NCBI GenBank assembly: GCA_963783085.1
Contig: CAWAMJ010000002.1
Location: forward strand, 774,337 to 838,336
Source: CAVYUC01 sp963783085
GTDB lineage: Bacteria > Bacteroidota > Bacteroidia > Bacteroidales > Prolixibacteraceae
Reading direction: 5' to 3'
Length of the DNA: 64,000 nucleotides
Shown: positions 51,672 to 59,836 of the stretch, piece by piece
Layout of the letters: every line of letters starts with the position of its first letter
How positions within the stretch are numbered: position 1 is the first letter of the stretch
Position numbers and translations under genes: made by a program
Notes under the pieces: model-generated
Seen by the model: the letters and a program-made list of their open reading frames with translations, nothing else
What the model was told of the DNA's origin: nothing
Database searches by the model: none

Positions 51672-52445
51672 TTATGGTTTGATTTTCCCAAACAACCCCA
51701 TCAGTTTTACATTCAGAATATTTTTGATTTCCCCTTCATTTTCGTCGATGGGTTTCACCGGAATTAAATCCATCACCTGAGCAGGAGTTAATCCTGATTT
51801 GTAATACAGTTTCAATGCTTTTCTCATTGTCGAAGAAACAGCTTTTTGAGCTTCATCAGCCGAAAGTCCGGTTTCGAGCGCAATATTTTCCACTTCCTGC
51901 CACTGGAACCAGAAATATGTGGGCAGCATGGCTGAAACAATGGCGTAACTTTCGAGTTTTGATTCCTCCGTTTCGAAAGTTTTACCCAGTTTTTGCAATA
52001 GTTTCAGAACCCGTTTCTTCTCTTTTGAATTAAAATCTCCGGAAAAGGTTACCGGGTTAAATCCTTCATTGATATATGAAGTGGCATTGGGAATCATCCG
52101 TACGAGCTTTTTTGAAGACAGTAACGACGCCATTTTATCGAGTGAGATTTTTGGCGCCAGCGAAATAACAATGGTAGCTTCTGTTACAACATCTTTAATT
52201 GCCTGCAATATTTCCATTACTACTGGTGGGTGTACGGCAACAAATACCAGTTTTTGCTTTGCGGCATCGGCAGCAGAACCGGCAGCTGTGATTCCGGGAA
52301 AATCGGTTTGCAAAGCTTTGAATGTTTCTGCATTGGGTTCAAATACCTTTACATTTTCGGGCAACGCTTTTTTGTTGGAAAGACCCCGGAGAATAATTCG
52401 TGTAATCCTTCCCCCGCCAATAAAACCAATTGATTTTGATTTCAT
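51672..52445 (-). CDS. pyrroline-5-carboxylate reductase-like NAD(P)-dependent protein
   Basis: A 257-residue protein of the ProC/6-phosphogluconate dehydrogenase-like group. The dinucleotide fold is GFIGGGRITRIILRGL, followed by VFEPNAETFKALQ, LVFVAVHPPVVMEIL, VISLAPKISLDKM and VRMIPNATSYINEGFNPVTF, the usual ProC order. The C-terminal dimerisation part (LPTYFWFQWQEVENIALETGLSADEA, then STMRKALKLYYKSGLTPAQVMDLIP) differs from housekeeping ProC. It probably acts on another imine or was recruited to redox work. It is the last gene of the chain cytochrome-thioredoxin-this protein, 15 bp after the thioredoxin gene. Confidence 0.75.
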   Translation of the reverse strand: MKSKSIGFIGGGRITRIILRGLSNKKALPENVKVFEPNAETFKALQTDFPGITAAGSAADAAKQKLVFVAVHPPVVMEILQAIKDVVTEATIVISLAPKISLDKMASLLSSKKLVRMIPNATSYINEGFNPVTFSGDFNSKEKKRVLKLLQKLGKTFETEESKLESYAIVSAMLPTYFWFQWQEVENIALETGLSADEAQKAVSSTMRKALKLYYKSGLTPAQVMDLIPVKPIDENEGEIKNILNVKLMGLFGKIKP

Positions 52446-52460
52446 AATTTAATTTTTTGT

Positions 52461-52850
52461 TTATTTAACTCCCTTTTGTTTCAATACTTTTACGAGTTCT
52501 TCTTCAGGAAAATAGCCCGTGTGGCGGGCAAATTCCTTCCCGTTTTCATCCAGAAACACCTGCGTTGGAATGGCTTCAATTCCATATTTTGTTGCAAATG
52601 GTTTTCCTTCGGGTGTCCACACATCGTAAAAAACCACCTTCACCTGTTTTCCGTATTTTTCTTCAACCGATTTCATAACAGGCTGCATTTTCTTACAGGG
52701 AATGCAGCGTACTGAACCCAATTCAATAAAGGTTACTTTATATGCTATAGTTTCTTTCGCTGGTATTTGTTTTTGAGCAAAACTGTCAGAAATAAATGCT
52801 GTTACAAGAAATGCAATAAGGGATATTTGAATAACAATTTTTGATTTCAT
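52461..52850 (-). CDS. exported thioredoxin-fold protein (CIPC)
   Basis: About 129 residues from the ATG at 52850: Sec signal MKSKIVIQISLIAFLVTAFISDSFAQ, then a thioredoxin fold with the redox motif SVRCIPCKKMQPVM, cis-Pro loop GIEAIPTQVFLDENGKE and FPEEELVKVLKQKG. A longer start at 52898 would overlap the cytochrome gene and extend the signal. It lies just downstream of a haem protein, so it may keep the CxxCH cysteines reduced or reduce another exported protein. It belongs to the chain that ends in the proC-like gene. Confidence 0.85.
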   Translation of the reverse strand: MKSKIVIQISLIAFLVTAFISDSFAQKQIPAKETIAYKVTFIELGSVRCIPCKKMQPVMKSVEEKYGKQVKVVFYDVWTPEGKPFATKYGIEAIPTQVFLDENGKEFARHTGYFPEEELVKVLKQKGVK

Positions 52851-52885
52851 CTGATTAATTATTTTTGATTTTAATTGTGCTGAAA

Positions 52886-53716
52886 TTATTTCATCCATTT
52901 ATAATGTACATCACCGAAAACACGGTGCCCCATCGATTTGGTATGGCACGATTCACAGCTCATTTTAACAGCGGCATTGTGTACTTTACCGGTATTGCCG
53001 TGGCATGTAATACAAGTGCTTACTGTTTCATCTGTATTAAGGTTGGTTGTGTAGGTGTGGGTAAAAATTTCGTTGAGCGAAGTGGTAATCTTTCCAGCCA
53101 CATCAGCGGTTAACCTCCTGCATCTTTCCTTACGCTCGTTACTATCGACAGCAAATCCGGCTGTTTTGCACCAGTTTGTATTTGATGCGTGGCACAAAAC
53201 TGAATTCGATATACTTTTGGCCGTTAAAAAATTAACATCTTGATTTTGCGGAACAAACGACGGCAAAGGTTCTTTTTCGTACCACCGAAATAAATCGGTT
53301 ATCATTTTATCCTGAACATTTTTATCGGAAATGAGCAAACCAATCAATGCGGCCGCTCCGTTTAATGTTCCGCATACTGAGCCATAACCGCCAACGCCGC
53401 CATGCCCGTATTTAAACATGTGAAACGGGAATGATGGGTAAGGCCCGCCAATTTTTTCTGCCAATTGCGACATTACGCTTTTTACCGTAGCATACATACA
53501 ACTTCCTTCACTGTAAAAGGCATAAGCCAGTTCGGCAGTTCCGGCAGGATCGAGAAGGGCATAATTCCAGTTTCCTTCCGTCGGGTTGTAATCCAATTTG
53601 TGAGGTTCGTTGTCAAATTCAACTTTGGGCTTAAATGCATTTGTTAATGTTAAAAAACCGGCTCCACTTCCAACAATCACACCGGCAGCTATTTTCATTA
53701 AATTTCGTCTGTTCAT
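52886..53716 (-). CDS. split-Soret-type cytochrome c (C_GCAxxG_C_C family)
   Basis: A 276-residue exported protein. The N-terminus MNRRNLMKIAAGVIVGSGAGF resembles a Tat signal. A C_GCAxxG_C_C domain follows (EGSCMYATVKSVMSQ ... GGVGGYGSVCGTLNGAAALIGLL, later CHASNTNWCKTAGF). The tail carries two haem-binding motifs, CITCHG and CESCH. This domain and haem layout is that of split-Soret cytochrome c, known from Desulfovibrio. It is a periplasmic multi-haem electron carrier or reductase; a role in metalloid redox chemistry is suggested only by its neighbours, the ArsF/ArsG/permease operon upstream and a thioredoxin downstream. Confidence 0.85.
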   Translation of the reverse strand: MNRRNLMKIAAGVIVGSGAGFLTLTNAFKPKVEFDNEPHKLDYNPTEGNWNYALLDPAGTAELAYAFYSEGSCMYATVKSVMSQLAEKIGGPYPSFPFHMFKYGHGGVGGYGSVCGTLNGAAALIGLLISDKNVQDKMITDLFRWYEKEPLPSFVPQNQDVNFLTAKSISNSVLCHASNTNWCKTAGFAVDSNERKERCRRLTADVAGKITTSLNEIFTHTYTTNLNTDETVSTCITCHGNTGKVHNAAVKMSCESCHTKSMGHRVFGDVHYKWMK

Positions 53717-53831
53717 TTTTTTATATTGTTAGTTTTTTTCTCCATTCAACCAACCTGAAATTTCCCTTTGGCTGCAATCGGGTATGTTTTCATTTTAATG
53801 TTAACTTAAGCCAAGCTGTAATTAATATCAG

Positions 53832-54884
53832 CTACATGAAGTTCAAGTAGTTAAATATAAAACCTACCAATACAATTCCCACAGCCACAATTCCGATAAA
53901 AACCGTTATCAACTGCCATTTCAATACTTTCTTCAAAATGATGATTTCGGGGAGCGATAAGGCGATTACAGACATCATGAAAGCAAGGGCAGTCCCTAGA
54001 GAAACGCCTTTTTCAATCAGCACACTTACAATTGGGATAATTCCGGCTGCATTGGAATACATAGGAATACCCATCAGAATTGCCAGCGGAACACCATACC
54101 AGTTTTCTTTTCCCAACAGTGAACCTAAAAAATCCTCCGGAACATATCCATGAGCTCCGGCACCAACTGCAATACCTATAATAATGTAAATCCATATTTT
54201 ACCGACGATTTCCTTCACCGCTTCGTAACCTGCCTTAATCCGGTCGGAAAAAGGAAGCCGGGTTTCTGTATTTTGCTGATGGTTTGCCTTAACCGTATAA
54301 ACCCATTCAGCCACATACTTTTCCAACCCAAGTTTTCCGATAAGCCAACCAGAACCTATTGCGATGGCAAGTCCGGTTACCACATAAATTAAGGCCACTT
54401 TCCATCCAAAAAGGCCAATCAGCAATACAAGGGCAACTTCGTTAATCATGGGGGCGGCAATCAGAAATGAAAAAGTGACCCCCAGAGGAACACCGGCTTC
54501 TACAAATCCCAGAAACAAAGGAATGGCAGAGCACGAACAAAACGGCGTAACAATTCCCAGAACAGAAGCCAGAATATTTCCGGTGAATAAAGATTTACCT
54601 TCAAGGATATTTCTGGTTTTCTCAGGTGTAAACCAGGTGCGTAAAATACCTACCCCAAAGATGATAAGTATAAGTAACAACATGACCTTGGGAACTTCGA
54701 AAATAAAAAAGCGCATGGTTTCAGTAAGGTGTTTTCCAGGGGCCATTCCAACCAGATCGTCAATTACAAAATCTGCCAAAGGCTGGAGATTCAGGTAAAT
54801 AATTATCCAGACTGGCAGAAGTATAACCGGAACAATCCAGCCATACACGTTTCGGTTCAATGTAATAACTTTTTCTATCATCAC
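53832..54884 (-). CDS. PF03773-family permease (ArsP/DUF318 type)
   Basis: An intact 350-residue membrane protein with about nine helices. The family hallmark is TPFCSCSAIPLFLGFVEAGVPLGVTFSFL, followed by APMINEVALVLL. The second half repeats the pattern (MGIPMYSNAAGIIPIVSVLIEKG). Relatives export methylarsenite or other soft metals or metalloids. It is preceded by its own copy of the GTTCG-N8-CGAAT palindrome (54901-54918), so it is probably part of the same ArsR regulon as the thioredoxin, arsF and arsG genes, with 51 bp separating it from arsG. Confidence 0.88.
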   Translation of the reverse strand: MMIEKVITLNRNVYGWIVPVILLPVWIIIYLNLQPLADFVIDDLVGMAPGKHLTETMRFFIFEVPKVMLLLILIIFGVGILRTWFTPEKTRNILEGKSLFTGNILASVLGIVTPFCSCSAIPLFLGFVEAGVPLGVTFSFLIAAPMINEVALVLLIGLFGWKVALIYVVTGLAIAIGSGWLIGKLGLEKYVAEWVYTVKANHQQNTETRLPFSDRIKAGYEAVKEIVGKIWIYIIIGIAVGAGAHGYVPEDFLGSLLGKENWYGVPLAILMGIPMYSNAAGIIPIVSVLIEKGVSLGTALAFMMSVIALSLPEIIILKKVLKWQLITVFIGIVAVGIVLVGFIFNYLNFM

Positions 54885-54900
54885 CTTTCTTCTGTTCTTT

Positions 54901-54918
54901 GTTCGTAAAAAAACGAAT
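54901..54918. promoter_or_regulatory. operator copy 3 (GTTCG-N8-CGAAT) before the permease gene
   Basis: GTTCG (54901-54905), TAAAAAAA, CGAAT (54914-54918): the same spacing as the two other copies and one base away from them. It lies 17 bp upstream of the permease start and is the likely binding site of the ArsR encoded at 56383-56682. Confidence 0.6.
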
Positions 54919-54935
54919 CCATCATTTAAAATTTT

Positions 54936-55637
54936 TTAGAAATAAACCGTAACGATATAATAAATCCCCACCACAATAAATACTACTGAAATTATTCTCC
55001 GAAACCATATTTCAAAGGTTTTTAGCTTGTTATAAACTGTTCCAACTCCAGATACTGTATAGGCAATCAGCCAGGCAAAAATGATTACAGGAATTCCCGT
55101 AGCAACAGCAAATACAACTGGCAGATAAAGCCCCGAAGCACTGCTTACCGTCATTGGAAGCAACATGCCGAAATATAGCACACCGCTATACGGGCAAAAT
55201 GCCAGCGCAAACAGTATTCCCAACAACAAAACATCCCAAAAATTTTTAGTTCCTTTCTTCTCGAATCGTTGCGTGAGTTTTCCCAGGCCGGGGAAGCTGA
55301 TTTTTAAGATATCAAGCATAAACAATCCGATAACAATCAGCAATGGTCCAATGATTTTTTCACCATATCGCTGAAAAATACCGGATACGGCAAACTGGTC
55401 AGCTCCCAGAAAAATAATAAATGCGAGCAGTGTATATGAAATCGCCCTTCCTGAAGTATATACAAGTCCGTTATAGAAAACCCGGTTCCTGTTTTCTATG
55501 TCTTTACCGATGAAACCAATGGCCGTTATATTGGTTGCCAGCGGACAGGGGCTAATGGCGGTCATCAGCCCAAGTACCAGTGCCGTCATAAAAGGGAATG
55601 AACTGTTTTCGAGCATTCCCGTTAAAAATTCCTGCAT
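54936..55637 (-). CDS. arsG: ArsG-type aromatic arsenical efflux permease (CcdA-like)
   Basis: A 233-residue protein with six to seven helices. It resembles CcdA/TauE-like transporters: LGLMTAISPCPLATNITAIGFIGK with CPL near the start of the first repeat, and ILFALAFCPYSGVLYFGMLLPM with a Cys-Pro in the second. This is the pattern of proteins annotated as aromatic aminobenzylarsenical efflux permease ArsG. It is 1 bp from arsF, as in characterised arsEFG clusters. The alternative is a thiol-disulfide transporter that passes electrons to ArsF across the membrane; the paired cysteines fit that too. Confidence 0.8.
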   Translation of the reverse strand: MQEFLTGMLENSSFPFMTALVLGLMTAISPCPLATNITAIGFIGKDIENRNRVFYNGLVYTSGRAISYTLLAFIIFLGADQFAVSGIFQRYGEKIIGPLLIVIGLFMLDILKISFPGLGKLTQRFEKKGTKNFWDVLLLGILFALAFCPYSGVLYFGMLLPMTVSSASGLYLPVVFAVATGIPVIIFAWLIAYTVSGVGTVYNKLKTFEIWFRRIISVVFIVVGIYYIVTVYF

Positions 55638-55638
55638 A

Positions 55639-56052
55639 CTACAAAAGAGGTTTTATTTTCTCTTCTATTATTTTTCTGAATTTATCAGGATTAGTTTGTG
55701 CATACAAAAATCCTTCGTTGGTGAGGTTGATTTTTTTATCACCTTTCACCACCAGCAAGGTTTGACTGTTAACTCCCAGTTCTTTGCCTTTGGCTTCTCC
55801 CTCTTTTTCATCCAGGTTTACTGCTGCAAATTTTACATCATCTCCAAAAAGCAGTTTTACGTCCAGTTGTGCTTCAGATTCCACAGCACGGCAGGTTTCG
55901 CAGCGTGTATTAAAATGAAAATAATAAACTTCGATTTCGTCGGTGCCTGTTTTCTGAGCCTGTGATGTTTCCAGCGATTGCGCCCTTAAGCCCAAACCTA
56001 ACAACAGCGAAAAAAACACAGTCAATAAGGTAGTGTTGATTTTTGTTTTCAT
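55639..56052 (-). CDS. arsF: ArsF-type thioredoxin-fold protein (nitroaryl-arsenical reductase subunit family)
   Basis: A 137-residue exported protein. The Sec signal ends LGLRAQ and is followed by a thioredoxin-like fold with EIEVYYFHFNTRCETCRAVE (CxxC), DVKFAAVNLDEKEGEAKGKELGV and TLLVVKGDKKINLTNEGFLYA. This is the family named nitrophenyl compound nitroreductase subunit ArsF. It stands directly before arsG and after a small CPKC thioredoxin. ArsE, the partner in characterised clusters, is not present in this window, so the protein may work with ArsG and the thioredoxin alone. Confidence 0.8.
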   Translation of the reverse strand: MKTKINTTLLTVFFSLLLGLGLRAQSLETSQAQKTGTDEIEVYYFHFNTRCETCRAVESEAQLDVKLLFGDDVKFAAVNLDEKEGEAKGKELGVNSQTLLVVKGDKKINLTNEGFLYAQTNPDKFRKIIEEKIKPLL

Positions 56053-56065
56053 AATGCCATTCTGT

Positions 56066-56299
56066 TTATTGGGTTAAAATACTTTTCAGTTCCTTTTCGT
56101 TGGGAACCCTTCCGCTTAAAACTACTTTACCATTAATGACCAATGCGGGTGTGTGCATTACCCCATACTGCATAATCTGCATTATATCTTCCACTTTACT
56201 TACTTCGGCTTCAATGTTTAATACAGAAAGCGAATTAATTACTGCTTTTTCCAGCGCTTTGCATTTCGGGCATCCTGTGCCTAAAACTTTAATGTCCAT
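56066..56299 (-). CDS. small TM0996/MTH895-type glutaredoxin-like thioredoxin
   Basis: About 77 residues from the ATG at 56299: MDIKVLGTGCPKCKALEKAV with the CPKC redox pair, then AEVSKVEDIMQIMQYGVMHTPALVINGKVVLSGRVP, the typical compact fold. The frame is open back to 56377, but that stretch contains the operator at 56349-56366, so the start must lie downstream of it. ATG at 56329 is the alternative (10 extra residues). It stays in the cytoplasm and may hand electrons to ArsC or ArsG. It is the first structural gene after arsR no. 2. Confidence 0.85.
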   Translation of the reverse strand: MDIKVLGTGCPKCKALEKAVINSLSVLNIEAEVSKVEDIMQIMQYGVMHTPALVINGKVVLSGRVPNEKELKSILTQ

Positions 56300-56348
56300 T
56301 TTTATAACTTTTAAATTTTTGTAATCCATATTATTTGTTTTGTTCGGT

Positions 56349-56366
56349 GTTCGCAAAATAACGAAC
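56349..56366. promoter_or_regulatory. operator copy 2 (GTTCG-N8-CGAAC) between arsR no. 2 and the thioredoxin gene
   Basis: GTTCG (56349-56353), CAAAATAA, CGAAC (56362-56366): perfect 5-bp arms with an 8-bp spacer. It lies 16 bp after the arsR stop and before the thioredoxin start, which suggests a second, internal promoter under the same repressor. Confidence 0.65.
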
Positions 56367-56382
56367 AATATTTTCAAATTTT

Positions 56383-56682
56383 TTAGATTTTCAGGAACTC
56401 TGAGAACAATTCACGTGCTTCGTCCCAGTTTTTTTTGTTGATGCAGTATTTGATTTTGGGCAATTCTGTTTCGCCCTGTATTAATCCTGCTTCTTTTAAT
56501 TCTTTCAGGTGCTGGGATAAAGTTGATTTGGCAATCGGTAATTCATCGCTCAAATCGCCACTGTAACAGCAACTTTGATTTGAAAGCAACCCTAAAACAT
56601 ACATTCTTACCGGATGCCCCATTGCTTTGGCATACCGGGCTGCTTTTTTCTGTTTTTCAGTAATTACTTTTTCAATAATCAT
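56383..56682 (-). CDS. arsR: ArsR/SmtB-family repressor no. 2
   Basis: A 99-residue winged-helix repressor: MIIEKVITEKQKKAARYAKAMGHPVRMYVLGLLSNQSCCYSGDLS, recognition helix LPIAKSTLSQHLKELKEAGLI, then TELPKIKYCINKKNWDEARELF. The vicinal cysteines in NQSCCYSG sit just before the recognition helices and are good candidates for metalloid binding. It is distinct from the ArsR at 51002-51334 in sequence and operator. It heads the thioredoxin-arsF-arsG-permease set, and three matching palindromes mark its own and its target promoters. Confidence 0.92.
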   Translation of the reverse strand: MIIEKVITEKQKKAARYAKAMGHPVRMYVLGLLSNQSCCYSGDLSDELPIAKSTLSQHLKELKEAGLIQGETELPKIKYCINKKNWDEARELFSEFLKI

Positions 56683-56687
56683 ATCAC

Positions 56688-56712
56688 GTTCGTAAAATAC
56701 CGAACAAAGATA
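56688..56712 (-). promoter_or_regulatory. arsR no. 2 promoter with operator copy 1
   Basis: GTTCG (56688-56692), TAAAATAC, CGAAC (56701-56705) is the reference palindrome. On the minus strand a perfect -7 box TATCTTTG (56705-56712) touches it, so the repressor would cover the transcription start just in front of the arsR ATG at 56682. Confidence 0.7.
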
Positions 56713-56863
56713 TAAAACTTTATTCTGTTTTGAATAAAACAGGATTAAAATTTACACACAGGCTGAATCTTTGTAGCACGAAATAACTGATATTTATTAT
56801 TTTTCAATTATGGTAAAAAATAACATTCGTTTCCTAAGCGTTGAATTCAGTGAAACTTAAATT

Positions 56864-59585
56864 TTATTCTTCGTCGTTATTTTTCATGAAATCTCTGCGG
56901 GCATCATCTACATCATCTATTTCCGGTCCTTGTTCAATTTTTGTCCAGTCGATGGTTTTGTGGTATTTTTTCATCGAAAGTTCTGCATCATACATCCGTT
57001 CATCATGACGTTCGAGTGTGTATGGAGTATAATCCGGTTTATCAGTAAAAAAGTCCTGTAATAACGATGCGGTTAAATCGAAATGATTCACATAAGGCAC
57101 ATTCAAAATATTGTAAATGGTTTTCAGAATGGCGCCAAAGTTGGCGTGGGTATGCGAAACATATCCGTGTTTTACATACGGACCGGCCATCAACAGAATA
57201 GAGCGGTGGGCATCCACATGGTCTACCCCACCCTGCGGATCATCTTCTGTAATAATAACCAGCATATTTTTCCAGTATTTTGTGCGGGACAGAAAATGCA
57301 ATACGCGGCCCACAGCCAAATCATTGTCAACCATGTACGATTGCCGGTACGGATATCCCTGTTCCGGGTCTGGGCTGGTTCCATGATCATTCGGAATCAT
57401 CATGGTTACCAAAGGTGGCATTTCATCGTTGCTGTCAATCCACAATTTTTTGAATTCCTTTTCAAACTGATCCATCCGGTATTGGTCGGGGATATTCATG
57501 TTAAAGCCGGCATAGTTATGACTGGTTCTGTAGAACAATGCTTTTTGCATGGGAACCATTACACCATGGGCAGCCCCCGTATTTACATCGTACCATTCTT
57601 CGCGCTGATGTCCGCTTTCATTGCCTTGTCCGAAATTGTAAAAATCTATGTGCTGCCGGTCGAGTGCTTCCCACATTCCGCCAATTTCAGCATAATCTTC
57701 CGGATCGACGCTGCCGATTGTACTGGGAAACCTGCGCCCTTCGGCTTTGGAAAATGGCATGGCAGTTTTGCTCGTTGCGGCGTTTGATTCCACCCATTCA
57801 TTGGGAATCACCCCCACCAGCCAGTGGTGGCCATGTACCGATGCATCGCTGTCGCAATAGTAATTATCGGAATAAGCAAACTGTCGGGCAGCTTTAATAT
57901 GGTTCGGCGAAATCCGTAAATCCGGAAACTGTGCTTTCATGGAATCGGGCAATGTGTAGGTGTTGTTAATACCATACCTGGCCAGGGTACTGTCGCCTAT
58001 TCCTCCTTTCAATTGCCCCAACACCTCATCGTAAGTTCGGTTTTCTTTGGTAATGTATACGATGTGTTTTATCGGGCTTTGGCGTAATCCGGGCAGCGGT
58101 GGAAGCGGATTTCTCCCGTCATCCTCAACCGTTGTTTCAATAAAAGTATTGTCAACACATTCTTTGGTGTAGTTGGCCAGTTCAATATCGGTGGGCATTT
58201 TTACTTTCTGAAAACTTCCCAATTGAATACTACTGACGGAATTTCCCTGTACCGGCGCTACAAAACCAACGCCGCCATTTGGGCCAGCTCCCCAGCCGCG
58301 GCAGGTAATTATGTAAATATATTTATCGTCATCCGACAATTCCACACGGGTTGGTCCCCAGCCGGAAGGAATCAATCCTTTGGTAGTTCGGGAAGGAATA
58401 TCAATTACTGCTACGGCATTAAATCCCAGAAGCGCCACATACAATGTTTTTTCATCTTTGCTCATGGCAATTCCAAACGGCAGCAACCCTCGTACTTTAT
58501 CAATCCGTTTATCTACCTGAATGGGAATGTGACCTACAATTTTCTGTGTTTTATAATCGATGATGGCAATGTTGTCGTTGGTGGCATTGGTTACATAGGC
58601 AAACTCTTTTCCCACGGCAATAGAATTCGGGCTTGCTCCTCCCACAACTTCAGCATCTTCTACGGTTTCGCCAATTAAATAGCCGGTTTTGAATTTGCTG
58701 ATCACCTTATTTTTTTCCAGATCAATGGTAAATACACTCATTGCATCCGGGATTATTCGGACTTCCCAGCCCCGGAATTTGTTTGCCTTCCACCAATGTT
58801 CCTTCCCGCGATTCGTGCGTATTTTCGCCATACGGATGATGGGAAATCATTAAAGCATCATAAGTTTCAGGAGTGGCGCCTTTAATCAGCGGGTACGAAT
58901 ACACTCCCACATTGGCCACAAAAGCCTGCTTTTTATCAGCACTCAATGCAACTCCAAATGGTTGGCGCCCTACTTTAATGGAAGCCGTTATTTTTTTAGT
59001 GGCCAAATCAATACGAACCAATCTGAAGTTCGCCCGGTCGAGCACCAGTAATTCATTTTTATCGGAATTGTACATCAAATCAGAAGTAAAACTATCCTGA
59101 TAATCTTCACCGTTTACTTTTCCGTTCAACGAAATGGAATCAACCTTTACCAGATTATCGGTGTCATAAATTACCACATCACCTTTGTCGCCACCACTCA
59201 GGTATACATCTTTCGAATTGGTTGCAAAGGCTACACCCAGAAAAGAACCTTCGGTAAGCGGAGATGGAATTTTTTTATCATAACCCGGGATTCTTTGCGC
59301 ATTTAAATCAACCAGATTTATAATGGTAATTACACCATTATGCAGGGTTACTGCCTTTTTTCCATCGGGTGAAATTGCCATTCCGTACGGATCGTTGGTA
59401 ATCGGAATTACATCGCCGGCCATGGTGACATACCGGCCACTTGGAAGTATGGTGACACCGCTTTTATCAATTTTACAATACTGATCCTTACCGGGTACCT
59501 GCAACACTTTTACCATCCTCTCCGAGTTGTTACAACTGGCAAACGATACGATAAATGCCAATAATAAAAGAAATTTCAAATTCAT
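56864..59585 (-). pseudogene. YncE-type beta-propeller / alkaline-phosphatase-superfamily phosphoesterase fusion lipoprotein (one frameshift)
   Basis: About 907 residues. The lipoprotein signal ends VSFASC. Residues ~40-430 are a YVTN-type propeller (DPYGMAISPDGKKAVTLHNG, KVGRQPFGVALSADKKQAFVANVG, YVTNATNDNIAIIDYKTQKIVG). The rest is a phosphoesterase of the alkaline phosphatase superfamily (HIVYITKENRTYDEVLGQL, HGHHWLVGVIP, MMIPNDHGTSP, ITEDDPQGGVDHVDAHRS, SHTHANFGAILKTI). This fusion is known in Bacteroidota as a bifunctional YncE/phosphatase protein. One extra C near 58752 splits it; without it the junction reads SPNNPDAMSVFTIDL. It stands alone, with 181 bp before arsR no. 2 and a nested repeat upstream. 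Confidence 0.85.
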
Positions 59586-59654
59586 AATTATTTGTGATTA
59601 ATTCATATTTTGTTAAAATGGACCACCAATTTTTAAAGTTCATATTTGAATCTG

Positions 59655-59782
59655 CTCCGAAAAGTCTTAGTTCATTGATTTTCAACTTCTTTACCCCTGA
59701 CCCCTAAAGGTTAACTTGCTGAAAATCAATGAACTCTTCAAAGTCCCCTTCAGGGGATTTAGCGGTTTTTGACTTTTCGGAG
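59655..59782. repeat. 128-bp nested inverted-repeat element
   Basis: Outer arms CTCCGAAAAGTC (59655-59666) and GACTTTTCGGAG (59771-59782) and inner arms AGTTCATTGATTTTCA (59669-59684) and TGAAAATCAATGAACT (59720-59735) are all perfect. A CCCCTTCAGGGG hairpin lies between the right-hand arms. It is non-coding and sits in the 251-bp gap between the phosphatase and CPBP genes. Its CCCCTGACCCCTAAA piece resembles the insert at 40016-40127. Confidence 0.75.
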
Positions 59783-59836
59783 TGGACTCATATTTCAAAA
59801 CAAACAGAAGTATAACAATTATTCAAAACTACATAT

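Noticed and set aside
56300..56377. Longer N-terminus for the CPKC thioredoxin
   Set aside because: It would run through the ArsR operator at 56349-56366; the family starts at the beta-strand beginning near 56299.
57083..57787. Plus-strand open frame of 234 codons
   Set aside because: It lies antisense inside the YncE/phosphatase gene, has no family features and mirrors that gene's codons.
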